Assembly: GCA_009774395.1 (NCBI GenBank)
Contig: VSNQ01000024.1
Coordinates: 19,399 to 41,090 of the forward strand
Length of the DNA stretch: 21,692 bases
Direction of reading: 5' to 3'
Origin: Lachnospiraceae bacterium
GTDB lineage: Bacteria > Bacillota > Clostridia > Lachnospirales > Lachnospiraceae
Part shown: positions 13,211 through 21,300 of the stretch, one piece after another
How positions within the stretch are numbered: the stretch's first letter is position 1
Layout: every line of letters starts with the position of its first letter
The notes under the pieces: generated by a model
The model's input: the letters and a program-made list of their open reading frames with translations, nothing else
Told to the model about the DNA's origin: nothing
Database searches by the model: none
Made by a program: the position numbers and the translations under genes

Positions 13211-15535
13211 TTACGAATCTTTTACAGCATCCACAATCGCCATTGAGCTAATCTGTTTTATAGGGCGTCGAATTGCGATTGCTGCGGATGCAAGGCAGAG
13301 CACTACAATCAATAAAAGAGAACGCAGAGGAACTTTCCAGCCGATTCCCCATTTATCGGAAATGAGAAACTGGAACATTATCTTATTAAACGGCAGCCCA
13401 AAAATACATCCCACAACACACCCCAACAGCGCATAAGTCAATGCTTCAGCAGCTATCATTTTGTAAAGCTGTTCTGTTCCCATACCAATAGAGCGCATAA
13501 TGCCGTACTGTTTTATCCTTGAAGCGACGCTTGCGTTCATACTGTTAAAGATATGAAACACTGTAATCAAGGCAATTATAATCAAGAAGCCATAAATAAA
13601 AACTGCTCCTGTATCATAAGCGCTCTGCGCTTCCGCATTTGACAGCCGCTTATCGGAAATCGAACTATCCTCGGGAATTATGCTTCGCACTGCCAAAAGC
13701 GCTGTATCACTGTTGACATCAGAAAGCTGTATATCCAACGCTGCATAACCCAAATCTCCCGCTAATGCGATAAATGTCTGTTCCGAACACACTATACAGC
13801 CAAAACTGCCTGCACGATTAACAGTATCCGCAGTAGTCAATATTCCGGCTATTGTCACTTGTTTCTCTCCTGAAGCAGTATCCACTATTAAGGTATCTCC
13901 AATCTCCAAATGCAAATTTTCTTGATAGAGCATTAGTACGGATGCTGGATTCTTTAACACAGGTGCAATACTTCCTTGATTTAAAACTTTTTTTGCCCAT
14001 TGCAGCTGCCTATCGTCATAGGATATCAACGTAATTGTACCCACGCCGTTATTGGCTGAAACAGGGATATTTACTTGCTCCATTCTGCCAAACACATTTG
14101 CAACATTGGGAATTGCTGCTATTTTATCAACCAATGTTCTATCCAGCGGCGTGCTTCCCCTTGTAATGGATATATCTGCCGCAGACGGCGCAAGTGCCGG
14201 CATTCCTTGATTTAAGAAAACGACCAATACCTGAAAGGATAAAAACATTATAATACTGATTGCAAAGGAGCAAGTCATAAGAACTAAATTTTTTCTGTTT
14301 GACAGCGCATGAAAAATTCCCATACTAGTTTCTATCGGAAAAAATGATGTATTGGCTGCTTTTTTCATCTGGGTATACTGTGTACTTCCGCTGACAGCAG
14401 TTATCGGCGATACTTTTGCTGCTTTTCTTGCTGGCGACAAAGATGCAAAAAACACTATTAAGAATCCAATCACAACCCCCGCCGCCAAGCCGCTTACGCT
14501 CCATTGAAAAAGAGGAATTTCCGAAAACCGCTCTTTGCTAATGGATTTTAACAGCAAACAAGCGCACCATGTTATAATCTGACCTGCAATTAATCCAATC
14601 GGAACGCCTTTAAAACTTTGGCGCAATCCTTGCAAAATTACAAAATGCTTTACCTGTTTTTTCGACGCGCCCAGACACCGCAGCAAGCCATAAAATTGCA
14701 TTCGCTCCAAAACATTTGTATGAAAACTGGCGGTAATCATTACAGTCCCCGCCGCCAATACCAAAAGGACTAGAAACACTGCAACAATATACAATGACTG
14801 CATCATGCTATTTTTGCTCTGCCCCATTAAACCCAGCAGTGCCGTATTCTCCGCCACTTGGTTCTCCATTAATCCATAGTTTTCCTTTATCTGCCGAATC
14901 GCAGACTGTATCTCTGCGCCGTTTTTAAATTGAATGCGGAAGGTCGTTCCCTCCTTGGCATTATCATCTGCAATTGCGCAAAACCCCTCCTCGCTCAATA
15001 CCATGCCATAAATATCTGCTTTCAGCAGACTGCCCAAATTTTCAAAAGCTCCTGTAATGCGATATGCTCTCTGTGAACCGTCTGGCACGGTAACAACTAC
15101 CGTTTCGCCAATAGAAAGCCCCAATTGTTCCAAAGCTGCTTGATTCAACAACGCTTCATTGGAATCAACAGGATATTTTCCGCTTCGCATCTTCATTTCT
15201 GTTAAAGTTGAAAAAGCCGTTTCCGTAGCACCGACAAAACTTACTGTTTTTTGCCCGATTGTTCCAGTGCTTCCTTGATATACCCAGCCACATGCAGCCA
15301 CATCAATTCTAGCACCAATAATTTCACTAATCTGCATATCAATCCCTCTCAGACTGATATGATACTCTCCGTTTGTCTTAATAAAATAACCCTTCTGCGC
15401 ACGTAGCGCCATATCCGCCATACTAAAAATAACCGTTACAAGCAGTACTGATAAAGCAATACACAGAACTGATATTCTGTTATTCTTTCGGTGTACTTTT
15501 TCATATTGGGGAACAAAATCAAGATAGTGTTTCAC
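13211..15535 (-). CDS. ABC transporter permease, double FtsX type
   Basis: 774 residues starting at a GTG that overlaps the ATPase stop (GTGA). Two similar halves each have one membrane segment, an external domain and three more segments. First half: segments near 19-42, 246-270, 310-332 and 345-370. Second half: NLVLMTCSFAISIIMFLSF near 420, then segments near 650, 690 and 740. Cytoplasmic motifs after segments are typical (QFYGLLRCLGASKKQ and IKQYGIMRSIGMGTEQL). FtsX/MacB-type permeases move lipids or peptides out of the membrane or transmit force rather than import solutes. With the partner ATPase and the two-component system upstream, a role in export of, or resistance to, a membrane-active peptide is likely by analogy. 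Confidence 0.9.
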   Translation of the reverse strand: MKHYLDFVPQYEKVHRKNNRISVLCIALSVLLVTVIFSMADMALRAQKGYFIKTNGEYHISLRGIDMQISEIIGARIDVAACGWVYQGSTGTIGQKTVSFVGATETAFSTLTEMKMRSGKYPVDSNEALLNQAALEQLGLSIGETVVVTVPDGSQRAYRITGAFENLGSLLKADIYGMVLSEEGFCAIADDNAKEGTTFRIQFKNGAEIQSAIRQIKENYGLMENQVAENTALLGLMGQSKNSMMQSLYIVAVFLVLLVLAAGTVMITASFHTNVLERMQFYGLLRCLGASKKQVKHFVILQGLRQSFKGVPIGLIAGQIITWCACLLLKSISKERFSEIPLFQWSVSGLAAGVVIGFLIVFFASLSPARKAAKVSPITAVSGSTQYTQMKKAANTSFFPIETSMGIFHALSNRKNLVLMTCSFAISIIMFLSFQVLVVFLNQGMPALAPSAADISITRGSTPLDRTLVDKIAAIPNVANVFGRMEQVNIPVSANNGVGTITLISYDDRQLQWAKKVLNQGSIAPVLKNPASVLMLYQENLHLEIGDTLIVDTASGEKQVTIAGILTTADTVNRAGSFGCIVCSEQTFIALAGDLGYAALDIQLSDVNSDTALLAVRSIIPEDSSISDKRLSNAEAQSAYDTGAVFIYGFLIIIALITVFHIFNSMNASVASRIKQYGIMRSIGMGTEQLYKMIAAEALTYALLGCVVGCIFGLPFNKIMFQFLISDKWGIGWKVPLRSLLLIVVLCLASAAIAIRRPIKQISSMAIVDAVKDS

Positions 15536-16215
15536 CGCGATGCCACCCCCAAATCATTTAGTATACCATCTGACATTTTAAAAACACGGTCGGCAGATCC
15601 AGCGTGATTTTCATTGTGTGTAATCATTAAAATCGTCTGTTGATACTTCTGTGACATGGACTGCAAGAACGCAATCACTTCTTGGCTGTTTCTACTGTCA
15701 AGATTTCCGGTCGGTTCATCTGCCAATATCAGAGCCGGACGAGTAACTAACGCGCGCCCAATCGCCACACGCTGCTGCTGACCGCCAGAAAGCTGGCTAG
15801 GCAAATGGGTTCTGCGTTCTTCAAGCCCCAATACTTTCAGCAATTCATTCACAAACTGCGGATTGGGTTTTTGATAATCCAACAGCAACGGAAATATGAT
15901 ATTCTGTTCTACATTTAATTCCGGAATTAAATGAAATGACTGAAAAATAAATCCAATATGCTGCCGCCGAAACACGGTCAGCTTTTTTTCTGGCATTGTA
16001 AAAATATCCTTCCCGTCAATCCAGATTTTGCCTGACGAAGGGTTATCCAACGCCCCTACAATATTTAGCAGCGTACTTTTGCCAGAACCAGATTCGCCAA
16101 CAATCGCAATAAATTCCCCCTTGCGGACGCAAAATGATATATGGTTGAGGGCCTTTACTGCTGTTTCGCCTGTTCCATATATCTTACATAAATCTTGTAC
16201 TTCAAGTATATTCAT
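15532..16215 (-). CDS. ABC transporter ATP-binding protein, MacB/LolD type
   Basis: 227 residues with all motifs: Walker A GESGSGKS (40-47), Q-loop FQSFHLIPELN (about 91), signature LSGGQQQR (142-149), Walker B LILADEP (162-168), D-loop GNLD, and switch histidine in MITHNENHA. SFHLIPELNVEQN and DEPTGNLDSRNS are typical of the LolD/MacB subfamily, which pairs with FtsX-type permeases. AAGGAGG precedes the ATG closely. It is first of a two-gene operon, 167 bases beyond the kinase gene, and has its own regulatory region. Confidence 0.95.
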   Translation of the reverse strand: MNILEVQDLCKIYGTGETAVKALNHISFCVRKGEFIAIVGESGSGKSTLLNIVGALDNPSSGKIWIDGKDIFTMPEKKLTVFRRQHIGFIFQSFHLIPELNVEQNIIFPLLLDYQKPNPQFVNELLKVLGLEERRTHLPSQLSGGQQQRVAIGRALVTRPALILADEPTGNLDSRNSQEVIAFLQSMSQKYQQTILMITHNENHAGSADRVFKMSDGILNDLGVASR

Positions 16216-16223
16216 TGTTATAA

Positions 16224-16301
16224 TCCTCCTTACAGATACACAATATCACTGCAAGCTTACGATAAAGTGAAATCTATCTTACAAATCTGTAAGGAGCTTG
16301 C
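16224..16301 (-). promoter_or_regulatory. Dyad-rich leader of ABC operon
   Basis: TCCTTACAGAT (16227-16237, overlapping the ribosome binding site) is repeated inverted at 16285-16295, and the latter is part of CTTACAAATCTGTAAG. GCAAGCT (16251-16257) also recurs inverted at 16295-16301. Such nested repeats fit a binding site for the response regulator encoded upstream. I see no convincing -35/-10 pair. Confidence 0.35.
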
Positions 16302-16311
16302 GATTCTCAAA

Positions 16312-16332
16312 AGGAGGCTGTCAACAGCCCCT
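16312..16332 (-). terminator. Candidate terminator after the kinase gene
   Basis: About 50 bases beyond the kinase stop, GGGGCTG-TTGA-CAGCCTCC forms a compact hairpin followed by TTTTG on the minus strand. The T-tract is short, so termination may be partial. Its GGGGCTGTTG also resembles the end of the family II element at 2526, an alternative explanation. Confidence 0.4.
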
Positions 16333-16382
16333 ATAAACTATATTTCCGCCCCCTCAAAAGTACCTCTGCCAAAGCATTTCTT

Positions 16383-17612
16383 CTAATCTAAAGCACAAAA
16401 ATGAATCGTAAACGTCGTCCCTAAATCCAGTCTACTAACCACAGAAAGCGTTCCTCCATGACTTTCGATTATGGTTTTTGCAAGTGGCAGCCCTAGTCCG
16501 ATACCATGCACTTCCTGTGAAAAACGACTACGGTAAAAGCGTTTAAAGATATTGTATAAGTCTTCTGGATGAATACCTTTTCCATTGTCTTCTACTGTAA
16601 TCTGCGTTATTAGCGGCGTCTGTTCCCAGCGAATTGTAATCTGCCCGCCCTCCGCAGTATGCTCCAGCGCATTTTTTAAAATATTCCCAACAGCTTCCGA
16701 CATCCATAATGCATCGCAGTTTAGGAAAATATCTTCTTTTCCTATCAATGTAATCGTTTTATTCTCACGTTCTGCCCAGACTGCAAAGCGTTCCAGCACA
16801 TCCTGCATTAGATTGGAAATATTTTCTGGCGCTTTTTGCATTATAATAATTCCTGCATCCAATCTTGCAAGCTTTAATAAGGTATAAATAACATCTTCCA
16901 TGCGCTTTATTTCCCGCAGGGATTTTTGCGAAAAACTGCCGACAGCGCCGCTATTGGTACTACTGTTTTCTATAATTTCCTGATACATTTTTAAAGCAGA
17001 AAGCGGTGTTTTAATTTGGTGTGATACATCCGAAATCATATTTTGCAAAAATTCTTTTGTTTGTTTTTCCTGTTCTGCATGAGCTGATAAAATTGAAGAA
17101 AGTTCATTAACCATATGGAAAAGTCTATGCCAATCGCCTGTACGCTCACTTTCTATTCGCGCCATTGGATTGCCCTCTAAAAAATCGCGGATAGAAATTT
17201 CCGCTTTTTGCAAAACTTTATGCTGCTTTTGCATATAGAAAAAAAACAGAATATAAATTGCGCCAAAAATAGAAAACAACAGTATAAACAAGATACATCT
17301 TACATCATTGCGATACGTTAAAACCGTAGGAAACAACTGTATGGAAACTGTTTCGTTATAGCCGATATACGACAAGGCACTGCTGCCATTCGCAATATCC
17401 TCACTGCTTTTTTCTGCGGTAAAAGCAGCTATCTTGAAAGCATCTTTATGGTTTAGCAGATAACCAGCTACCCCATAATCGTGACGAATTAATTCTTGTT
17501 GGAAATTTTTTGCCAGAAAAGTTGAAATGCCGAAAACGGAAAAAAGAGAAACAATACAAACAACCGTAATCCCATATAAAACGATTTTAGATTCTATTCC
17601 AAATTTGCTCAT
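16383..17612 (-). CDS. Sensor histidine kinase
   Basis: 409 residues. Two membrane segments (about 10-34 and 106-127) enclose an external loop of some 70 residues, a short sensor. A HAMP-like linker (to about 175) leads to the H-box DVSHQIKTPL with H198, N-box NILKNALEH, G1 VEDNGKGI, F-box IFKRFYRS and G2 GIGLGLPLA. All catalytic parts are present, so it should autophosphorylate and pass phosphate to the response regulator encoded 5 bases upstream. The small external loop suggests that the stimulus is sensed in or at the membrane, possibly through the neighbouring transporter as in BceS-type systems; that link is inference. Confidence 0.94.
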   Translation of the reverse strand: MSKFGIESKIVLYGITVVCIVSLFSVFGISTFLAKNFQQELIRHDYGVAGYLLNHKDAFKIAAFTAEKSSEDIANGSSALSYIGYNETVSIQLFPTVLTYRNDVRCILFILLFSIFGAIYILFFFYMQKQHKVLQKAEISIRDFLEGNPMARIESERTGDWHRLFHMVNELSSILSAHAEQEKQTKEFLQNMISDVSHQIKTPLSALKMYQEIIENSSTNSGAVGSFSQKSLREIKRMEDVIYTLLKLARLDAGIIIMQKAPENISNLMQDVLERFAVWAERENKTITLIGKEDIFLNCDALWMSEAVGNILKNALEHTAEGGQITIRWEQTPLITQITVEDNGKGIHPEDLYNIFKRFYRSRFSQEVHGIGLGLPLAKTIIESHGGTLSVVSRLDLGTTFTIHFCALD

Positions 17613-17617
17613 GATTA

Positions 17618-18337
17618 TTACGCATTCCTTTCCATAGATGCAGACACCGGCAAATCCTGCTCAACTACCCATTTATATCCAAATCCGCGCTCTGTCAGCA
17701 GATACTTGGGCACATTAGGATTTTCTTCAATTTTATTGCGCAGCCGGCGGATATAAACTGACAACGTATTATCATCTACGTAACTGCCGTTTCCGTCCCA
17801 CATACGATCTAAAATAAGTTCCCGCGGCAGCAAATGATTGGGATTGTGCATAAATAGACAAAGCAACTTGTATTCAACCAATGTAAGCTCCAACCGTTCG
17901 CTATTTTTCCAAACAAGCCGCTCCATTGCGTCGATTCTTACTCCATTTGCCTCTAAAATTTCCGTTTTCGCATATTGTGCCGAACGTCGAAGCAGTGCCT
18001 TTATCCTTGAGAGCAGTTCATTTAGCCGAAACGGTTTTGTAATATAATCATCACCGCCCATATCCAGCCCCTGAACAATATGAATTTCCTGATCGGATGC
18101 CGTTAGAAAAATAATTGGCGTTGCAGCAATTTTGCGGACTTCCCTGCAAATATCAAAACCCGTTCCGTCCGGTAAAGTAACATCCAATAAAAGCAAATCA
18201 TACTTCTGTTTTTGATACAACGCCAATGCCTCCTTTACCGTTCGGGCATTCTCTACGCTATAACCACTGTTTTCCAAAGTATACCGCAAACCGTCAATTA
18301 AGCTTAAATCATCTTCAATGTATAGTATTTTGGACAT
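17618..18337 (-). CDS. OmpR/PhoB-family response regulator
   Basis: 239 residues. The receiver domain has acidic residues D9-D10, phospho-acceptor D52 (LLLLDVTLPDG), T79 and K101 (ITKPF). The C-terminal winged helix (from about 125) contains LTLVEYKLLCLFMHNPNHLL and the recognition part DDNTLSVYIRRLRNKI, then a GFGYKW wing. The gene precedes the kinase and the pair is probably cotranscribed. Targets likely include the ABC operon downstream, whose leader has inverted repeats. GGA lies before the ATG, and the gene starts only 50 bases after the TOPRIM gene stop, so read-through from that module is possible. Confidence 0.95.
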   Translation of the reverse strand: MSKILYIEDDLSLIDGLRYTLENSGYSVENARTVKEALALYQKQKYDLLLLDVTLPDGTGFDICREVRKIAATPIIFLTASDQEIHIVQGLDMGGDDYITKPFRLNELLSRIKALLRRSAQYAKTEILEANGVRIDAMERLVWKNSERLELTLVEYKLLCLFMHNPNHLLPRELILDRMWDGNGSYVDDNTLSVYIRRLRNKIEENPNVPKYLLTERGFGYKWVVEQDLPVSASMERNA

Positions 18338-18387
18338 AATTTATTTCCTTTGCTTTATTTTTTCAAGGTTTAACATTCCTTATCACG

Positions 18388-18921
18388 CTATTTTAAAATC
18401 TCTACTAAGTAATGTTCATCGTTTTTATGTGCATGGTTTTGCTGTCTATATTTGTGAAGTGCTTTTATTAATTTATCTACGTCATTACCAAAGTATTCTT
18501 CATAAAATTTAGTTTCACCTTTATACCTATTTCTATTGTATACAATATTTTCTTTTGCAAACTGCTTTGGGTGCTTCTGCGATTTCGTTTTTTCATATTC
18601 TTTATATAAATTTTCAGAAATAATCAATAAAATTTCCAATTCGGGAAGTGTACAAAATTTAACGATATTTTTTACTTGTGCTCTATATTCACTAGGTATT
18701 ATCAATTTATCGCTCTGTTTATCACCAATACGCCAAATTTCTACCTCTCCCCCATAAATCCGTAGCTGTCCCTGCACCATAGGTGATTTATTTATCTGCC
18801 TTGCATGATATGCCTCACGCCCGACCAAGTCATCCAGTTCAACCACTAATTTATTATTATCCAGCAAAATATCAATTATCTTTTTCTCATTCGGTCCTTC
18901 ACACATAATCAAGTATTTCAT
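18388..18921 (-). CDS. Small TOPRIM-like protein, partner of ATPase (candidate defense effector)
   Basis: 177 residues. The first strand and turn read YLIMCEGPNEKKIIDILL, the form of a TOPRIM N-terminal motif with its conserved glutamate (E8). Further acidic positions that could bind metal are D67 and D71 in RIGDKQSDK and E94/E96 in LPELEILLIISE. The C-terminal part is basic (HKYRQQNHAHKN). TOPRIM proteins cut or rejoin nucleic acids, and several defense systems pair one with an ATPase: AriB in PARIS, AbiLii/RloB-type proteins, and the OLD nuclease domain. This protein is shorter than AriB, and I cannot assign it to a named family by eye. Its ATG overlaps the ATPase stop (ATGA), so the two are made together. 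No signal or membrane segment. Confidence 0.75.
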   Translation of the reverse strand: MKYLIMCEGPNEKKIIDILLDNNKLVVELDDLVGREAYHARQINKSPMVQGQLRIYGGEVEIWRIGDKQSDKLIIPSEYRAQVKNIVKFCTLPELEILLIISENLYKEYEKTKSQKHPKQFAKENIVYNRNRYKGETKFYEEYFGNDVDKLIKALHKYRQQNHAHKNDEHYLVEILK

Positions 18922-20036
18922 TCCATTAATTCCTTTTTTAACTCCATTAATGCTTCATAATTAACGGCTGTATCAAATGCATTTTGATAAAATTTTTTAC
19001 TTTTCAAAAGTTCTGTTCTAACGCCATACGTATTATACATATTGTCAATTTCCATTTTATCCTTAGAATGTGTTATCCAAATATTATCGCTACGGTGAAA
19101 TAAATCCAACAGCTCACAATAATGGGTTGAAAAAATTAACGTTGCATTTTTCTTATTTACTTTTTTATCTTTATATAGCATTACAAGGTTTTCCACAAGT
19201 GTCTTATGAAAATGGTTTTCAATTTCATCCACTACCAAATCAAAACCCAATCGCAAAGACAACACTGCTATAATATATAAATTTATTCCCTTTGAAGTCC
19301 CACTTGATAAAAAACGAAACAACTCTTTATCTGAATAAGTTTGACCAACTCCTTTATAAACTAAATAATAATTATTCTCATCCAACTGTTTCATACTTGT
19401 TATTTTATCATCAAAAATACGAAATACATAGCTTAAATATTCTGTATTCAAATTCGCTACTTCCATTAATTTAAAAGTATTGCTGTATTCCGAAGATTCC
19501 TCTGCATAAGAATTATAATATAACTCGCGTATTGCTGTTTTTTTCAGCACAATAAAGATTGCCGAAAAATCCTCTGGCATTTCCGCAGATTCCATGCATT
19601 CGGACATCCATGATTCTTCCAATATCTGTTTTAATCTTGATTTATAGTACTTTTGTTTATATATCTTCTGATTTCTAAAAATCGCAGTATCTTTTAAGGT
19701 TTCGGAATTATCCAACTCCGTTATATATTTATAGATAAATCCCCCCTCATAAAACATTATCTCTAATGTAATACCACGATAACTACATTTTTTATTTGCC
19801 AGCCGAAATGTTCCTAAAATATCATAGCACCAGTCCATCAATTCAAGAGCTGATGTTTTGCCAGAAGCATTCTTTCCCACAATCGCAATTGTGCTATACA
19901 CATATAACCCTTCATCAATTTCCAACAGTTCATATTCTTTATCTTCACTCGTTTTTTTTGATTTTGCAATCATATCAATTCCAAAGCCATTTACACAATT
20001 TCGGAATCCATTTGCACTTACACGCAGCAGCTTCAT
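18918..20036 (-). CDS. ABC/OLD-like AAA ATPase of two-gene module
   Basis: 372 residues. Walker A is GKNASGKT (54-61), right after the first strands as in RecF/OLD/AAA_15-21 proteins. An ABC-type signature FLSSGTSKG ends at 250, Walker B is LVVDEIENHFH (D270, E271), and the switch histidine is in IFSTHYCEL (H305). The insert between Walker A and the signature (about 75-235) is short and has no clear long coiled coil, so this is not an SMC protein. In PARIS, AbiL and Septu systems such ATPases sense a phage product and release or activate a partner effector. Here the partner is the TOPRIM-like gene that overlaps it. AAGGAG precedes the ATG. Flanking genes are unrelated to DNA repair, which favours defense over repair, by inference. 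Confidence 0.85.
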   Translation of the reverse strand: MKLLRVSANGFRNCVNGFGIDMIAKSKKTSEDKEYELLEIDEGLYVYSTIAIVGKNASGKTSALELMDWCYDILGTFRLANKKCSYRGITLEIMFYEGGFIYKYITELDNSETLKDTAIFRNQKIYKQKYYKSRLKQILEESWMSECMESAEMPEDFSAIFIVLKKTAIRELYYNSYAEESSEYSNTFKLMEVANLNTEYLSYVFRIFDDKITSMKQLDENNYYLVYKGVGQTYSDKELFRFLSSGTSKGINLYIIAVLSLRLGFDLVVDEIENHFHKTLVENLVMLYKDKKVNKKNATLIFSTHYCELLDLFHRSDNIWITHSKDKMEIDNMYNTYGVRTELLKSKKFYQNAFDTAVNYEALMELKKELME

Positions 20037-20063
20037 CGCAGCCTCTCCTTTTCTCTTTTCTAT

Positions 20064-20092
20064 ATAGTATCACTATTCCATTCAAATTTAAA
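20064..20092 (-). promoter_or_regulatory. Candidate promoter of ATPase-TOPRIM module
   Basis: TTTAAA (20087-20092) and TACTAT (20064-20069) on the minus strand are 17 bases apart, about 30 bases before the start codon. Both hexamers are imperfect. The surrounding 120 bases are very AT-rich, and I see no operator dyad. Confidence 0.3.
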
Positions 20093-20160
20093 CATATTTA
20101 TTGTTTATTTTTCTCTTAAAACAATAAAATATTATTTTTTATTAACTTTACGTGCAAATT

Positions 20161-20694
20161 TTATTCCAAATCAATCCAATACCGCTTTATCGCCACGCCG
20201 TCCACCCAGACAGTATTCTCATATACTCCGCCGTTTGCGAGAATTGTTTTCTCGCTGGCGGGATTATCCTGGTCGCAGGTTATCAGTACTTTTTTCAGTC
20301 CAAGTGCCTTGGCGTTACATAGATTTAGATGAAGCATCTCCTTTGCATATCCCTTGCCACGTTCATTCGGACGGACGGTATATCCAATATGACCGCCCCA
20401 GACACTTAATATAGGATGATCGATATGATGCCGCAAATCAATTACACCCACTATTTTATGATCCTCCAAACGAACTGCAATATAAATATTGGCAACTACA
20501 CGATCTTTGGAACAGGTTTCTTCTTTCTCTAAATTCTGTGCTGTTTCAATCCATTCCTCTGCAGTTTGACAGTCCTCTAGGTTGCAACAGCCCGCAAAGC
20601 TGTCCGCATCTGCGGCTGCTAAAATTTCTCTCCGAAAATTCAATATATCTTCTGCATACTCCAACGTTGGTCTTATTAATTGAATTTTAGACAT
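20161..20694 (-). CDS. GNAT-family N-acetyltransferase
   Basis: 177 residues. The acetyl-CoA-binding region is plain: HIGYTVRPNERGKGYAKEML, with the R-x-x-G-x-G/A pyrophosphate loop (RGKGYA), followed by LGLKKVLITCDQDNPASEKTILANGG, the usual C-terminal strand and helix. Such enzymes move acetyl groups to amines of small molecules or proteins; the substrate here is unknown. The N-terminus (IQLIRPTLEYAEDILNFRRE) is typical of the family. I chose the ATG at 20694 over the adjacent TTG because GGGAG lies 8 bases before it. It is probably a single-gene unit. Confidence 0.92.
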   Translation of the reverse strand: MSKIQLIRPTLEYAEDILNFRREILAAADADSFAGCCNLEDCQTAEEWIETAQNLEKEETCSKDRVVANIYIAVRLEDHKIVGVIDLRHHIDHPILSVWGGHIGYTVRPNERGKGYAKEMLHLNLCNAKALGLKKVLITCDQDNPASEKTILANGGVYENTVWVDGVAIKRYWIDLE

Positions 20695-20760
20695 CAATAA
20701 ATCTCCCTATTTTTATGCATTACATATTTTCATACAAATCATTTGTAACTGTTTCGTTCC

Positions 20761-21145
20761 TTAATTTTTACTATATTTTATCATACAGCTTTTCTCAAAA
20801 AAAGCCGCACCATAACATAAAATTGTTTTATATCCTTTTAATAAATGAATCGTATACTTCTCCCTATCAATCTGCTCAAGTGCCGCTTCGCAGTCTTTTG
20901 GCATTCTTTTCTCGGTCTTAGAGCGTTTCACCTCAATGATTATCGCACGGCGGTTTGTACGATCTTTTAATGTTAAAAAGAGCACCGACCACTGATTCAT
21001 CCATTTGCTGCATAAATCAGGTTCCTGTGCAATTTCCAACCCTGCAAAATACGCCGTACTGTTTTTGCGAATATTAAAAAATGTGTCTAACATGGTCATC
21101 GCTAGTGTTTTGCCAAAACGAATAGCTTTTATCTTCCATGATTTC
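20761..21145 (-). pseudogene. Collapsed AAA-ATPase-like / PD-(D/E)XK nuclease gene
   Basis: The frame joins two pieces of a protein normally around 500-600 residues. First comes the N-terminal ATPase part from IRFGKTLAMTMLDTFF, where RFGKT is the P-loop remnant, through WMNQWSVLFLTLKD. Then it jumps to the C-terminal nuclease domain RRAIIIEVKRSKT (the E-x-K of PD-(D/E)XK) through GYKTILCYGAAFFEKSC. The middle, about 300-400 residues, is missing. The 5' part is cut off by the IS200/IS605 right end near 21146. Known intact relatives pair AAA-ATPase_like with PDDEXK_9 domains. An ATG at 21099 could still start a 112-residue product, but it would lack the ATP site. Confidence 0.75.
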
Positions 21146-21300
21146 GTGAACTACCCCATTGTCTAAAGCCAATGGGCTTCCTGCTTCATCGACCTCAAAA
21201 TCAAACTTGTTTGATTTGCCTACTATCTCCACAGGCGTTAATTCCGATAGTTCCTACCGTACTGAAATATTTTTATGCTATCTGCTTTAATCCCTCATTC
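21146..21300 (-). ncRNA. Predicted omega-RNA (reRNA) and right end of IS200/IS605 element
   Basis: In this family the guide RNA of TnpB covers the tnpB 3' end and the element's right end. Here the tnpB stop at 21273 is followed by structured sequence ending in a hairpin (CCCATTG 21155-21161 with CAATGGG 21170-21176) and GTAGTTCAC at 21146, the usual right-end pattern. The guide would be the flanking bases, reading GAAATCATGGAAGATA from 21145 downwards. The 5' limit of the RNA is a guess. Confidence 0.6.

Noticed and set aside
18918..20036. Retron, Gabija or Septu assignment of the ATPase module
   Set aside because: No reverse transcriptase, UvrD-like helicase or HNH partner is present; the partner looks TOPRIM-like, so I keep it unassigned.
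20733..20747. TACAAATCATTTGTA palindrome upstream of the acetyltransferase
   Set aside because: A short AT-rich dyad with no T-tract and no neighbouring regulator to link it to; chance is a fair explanation.
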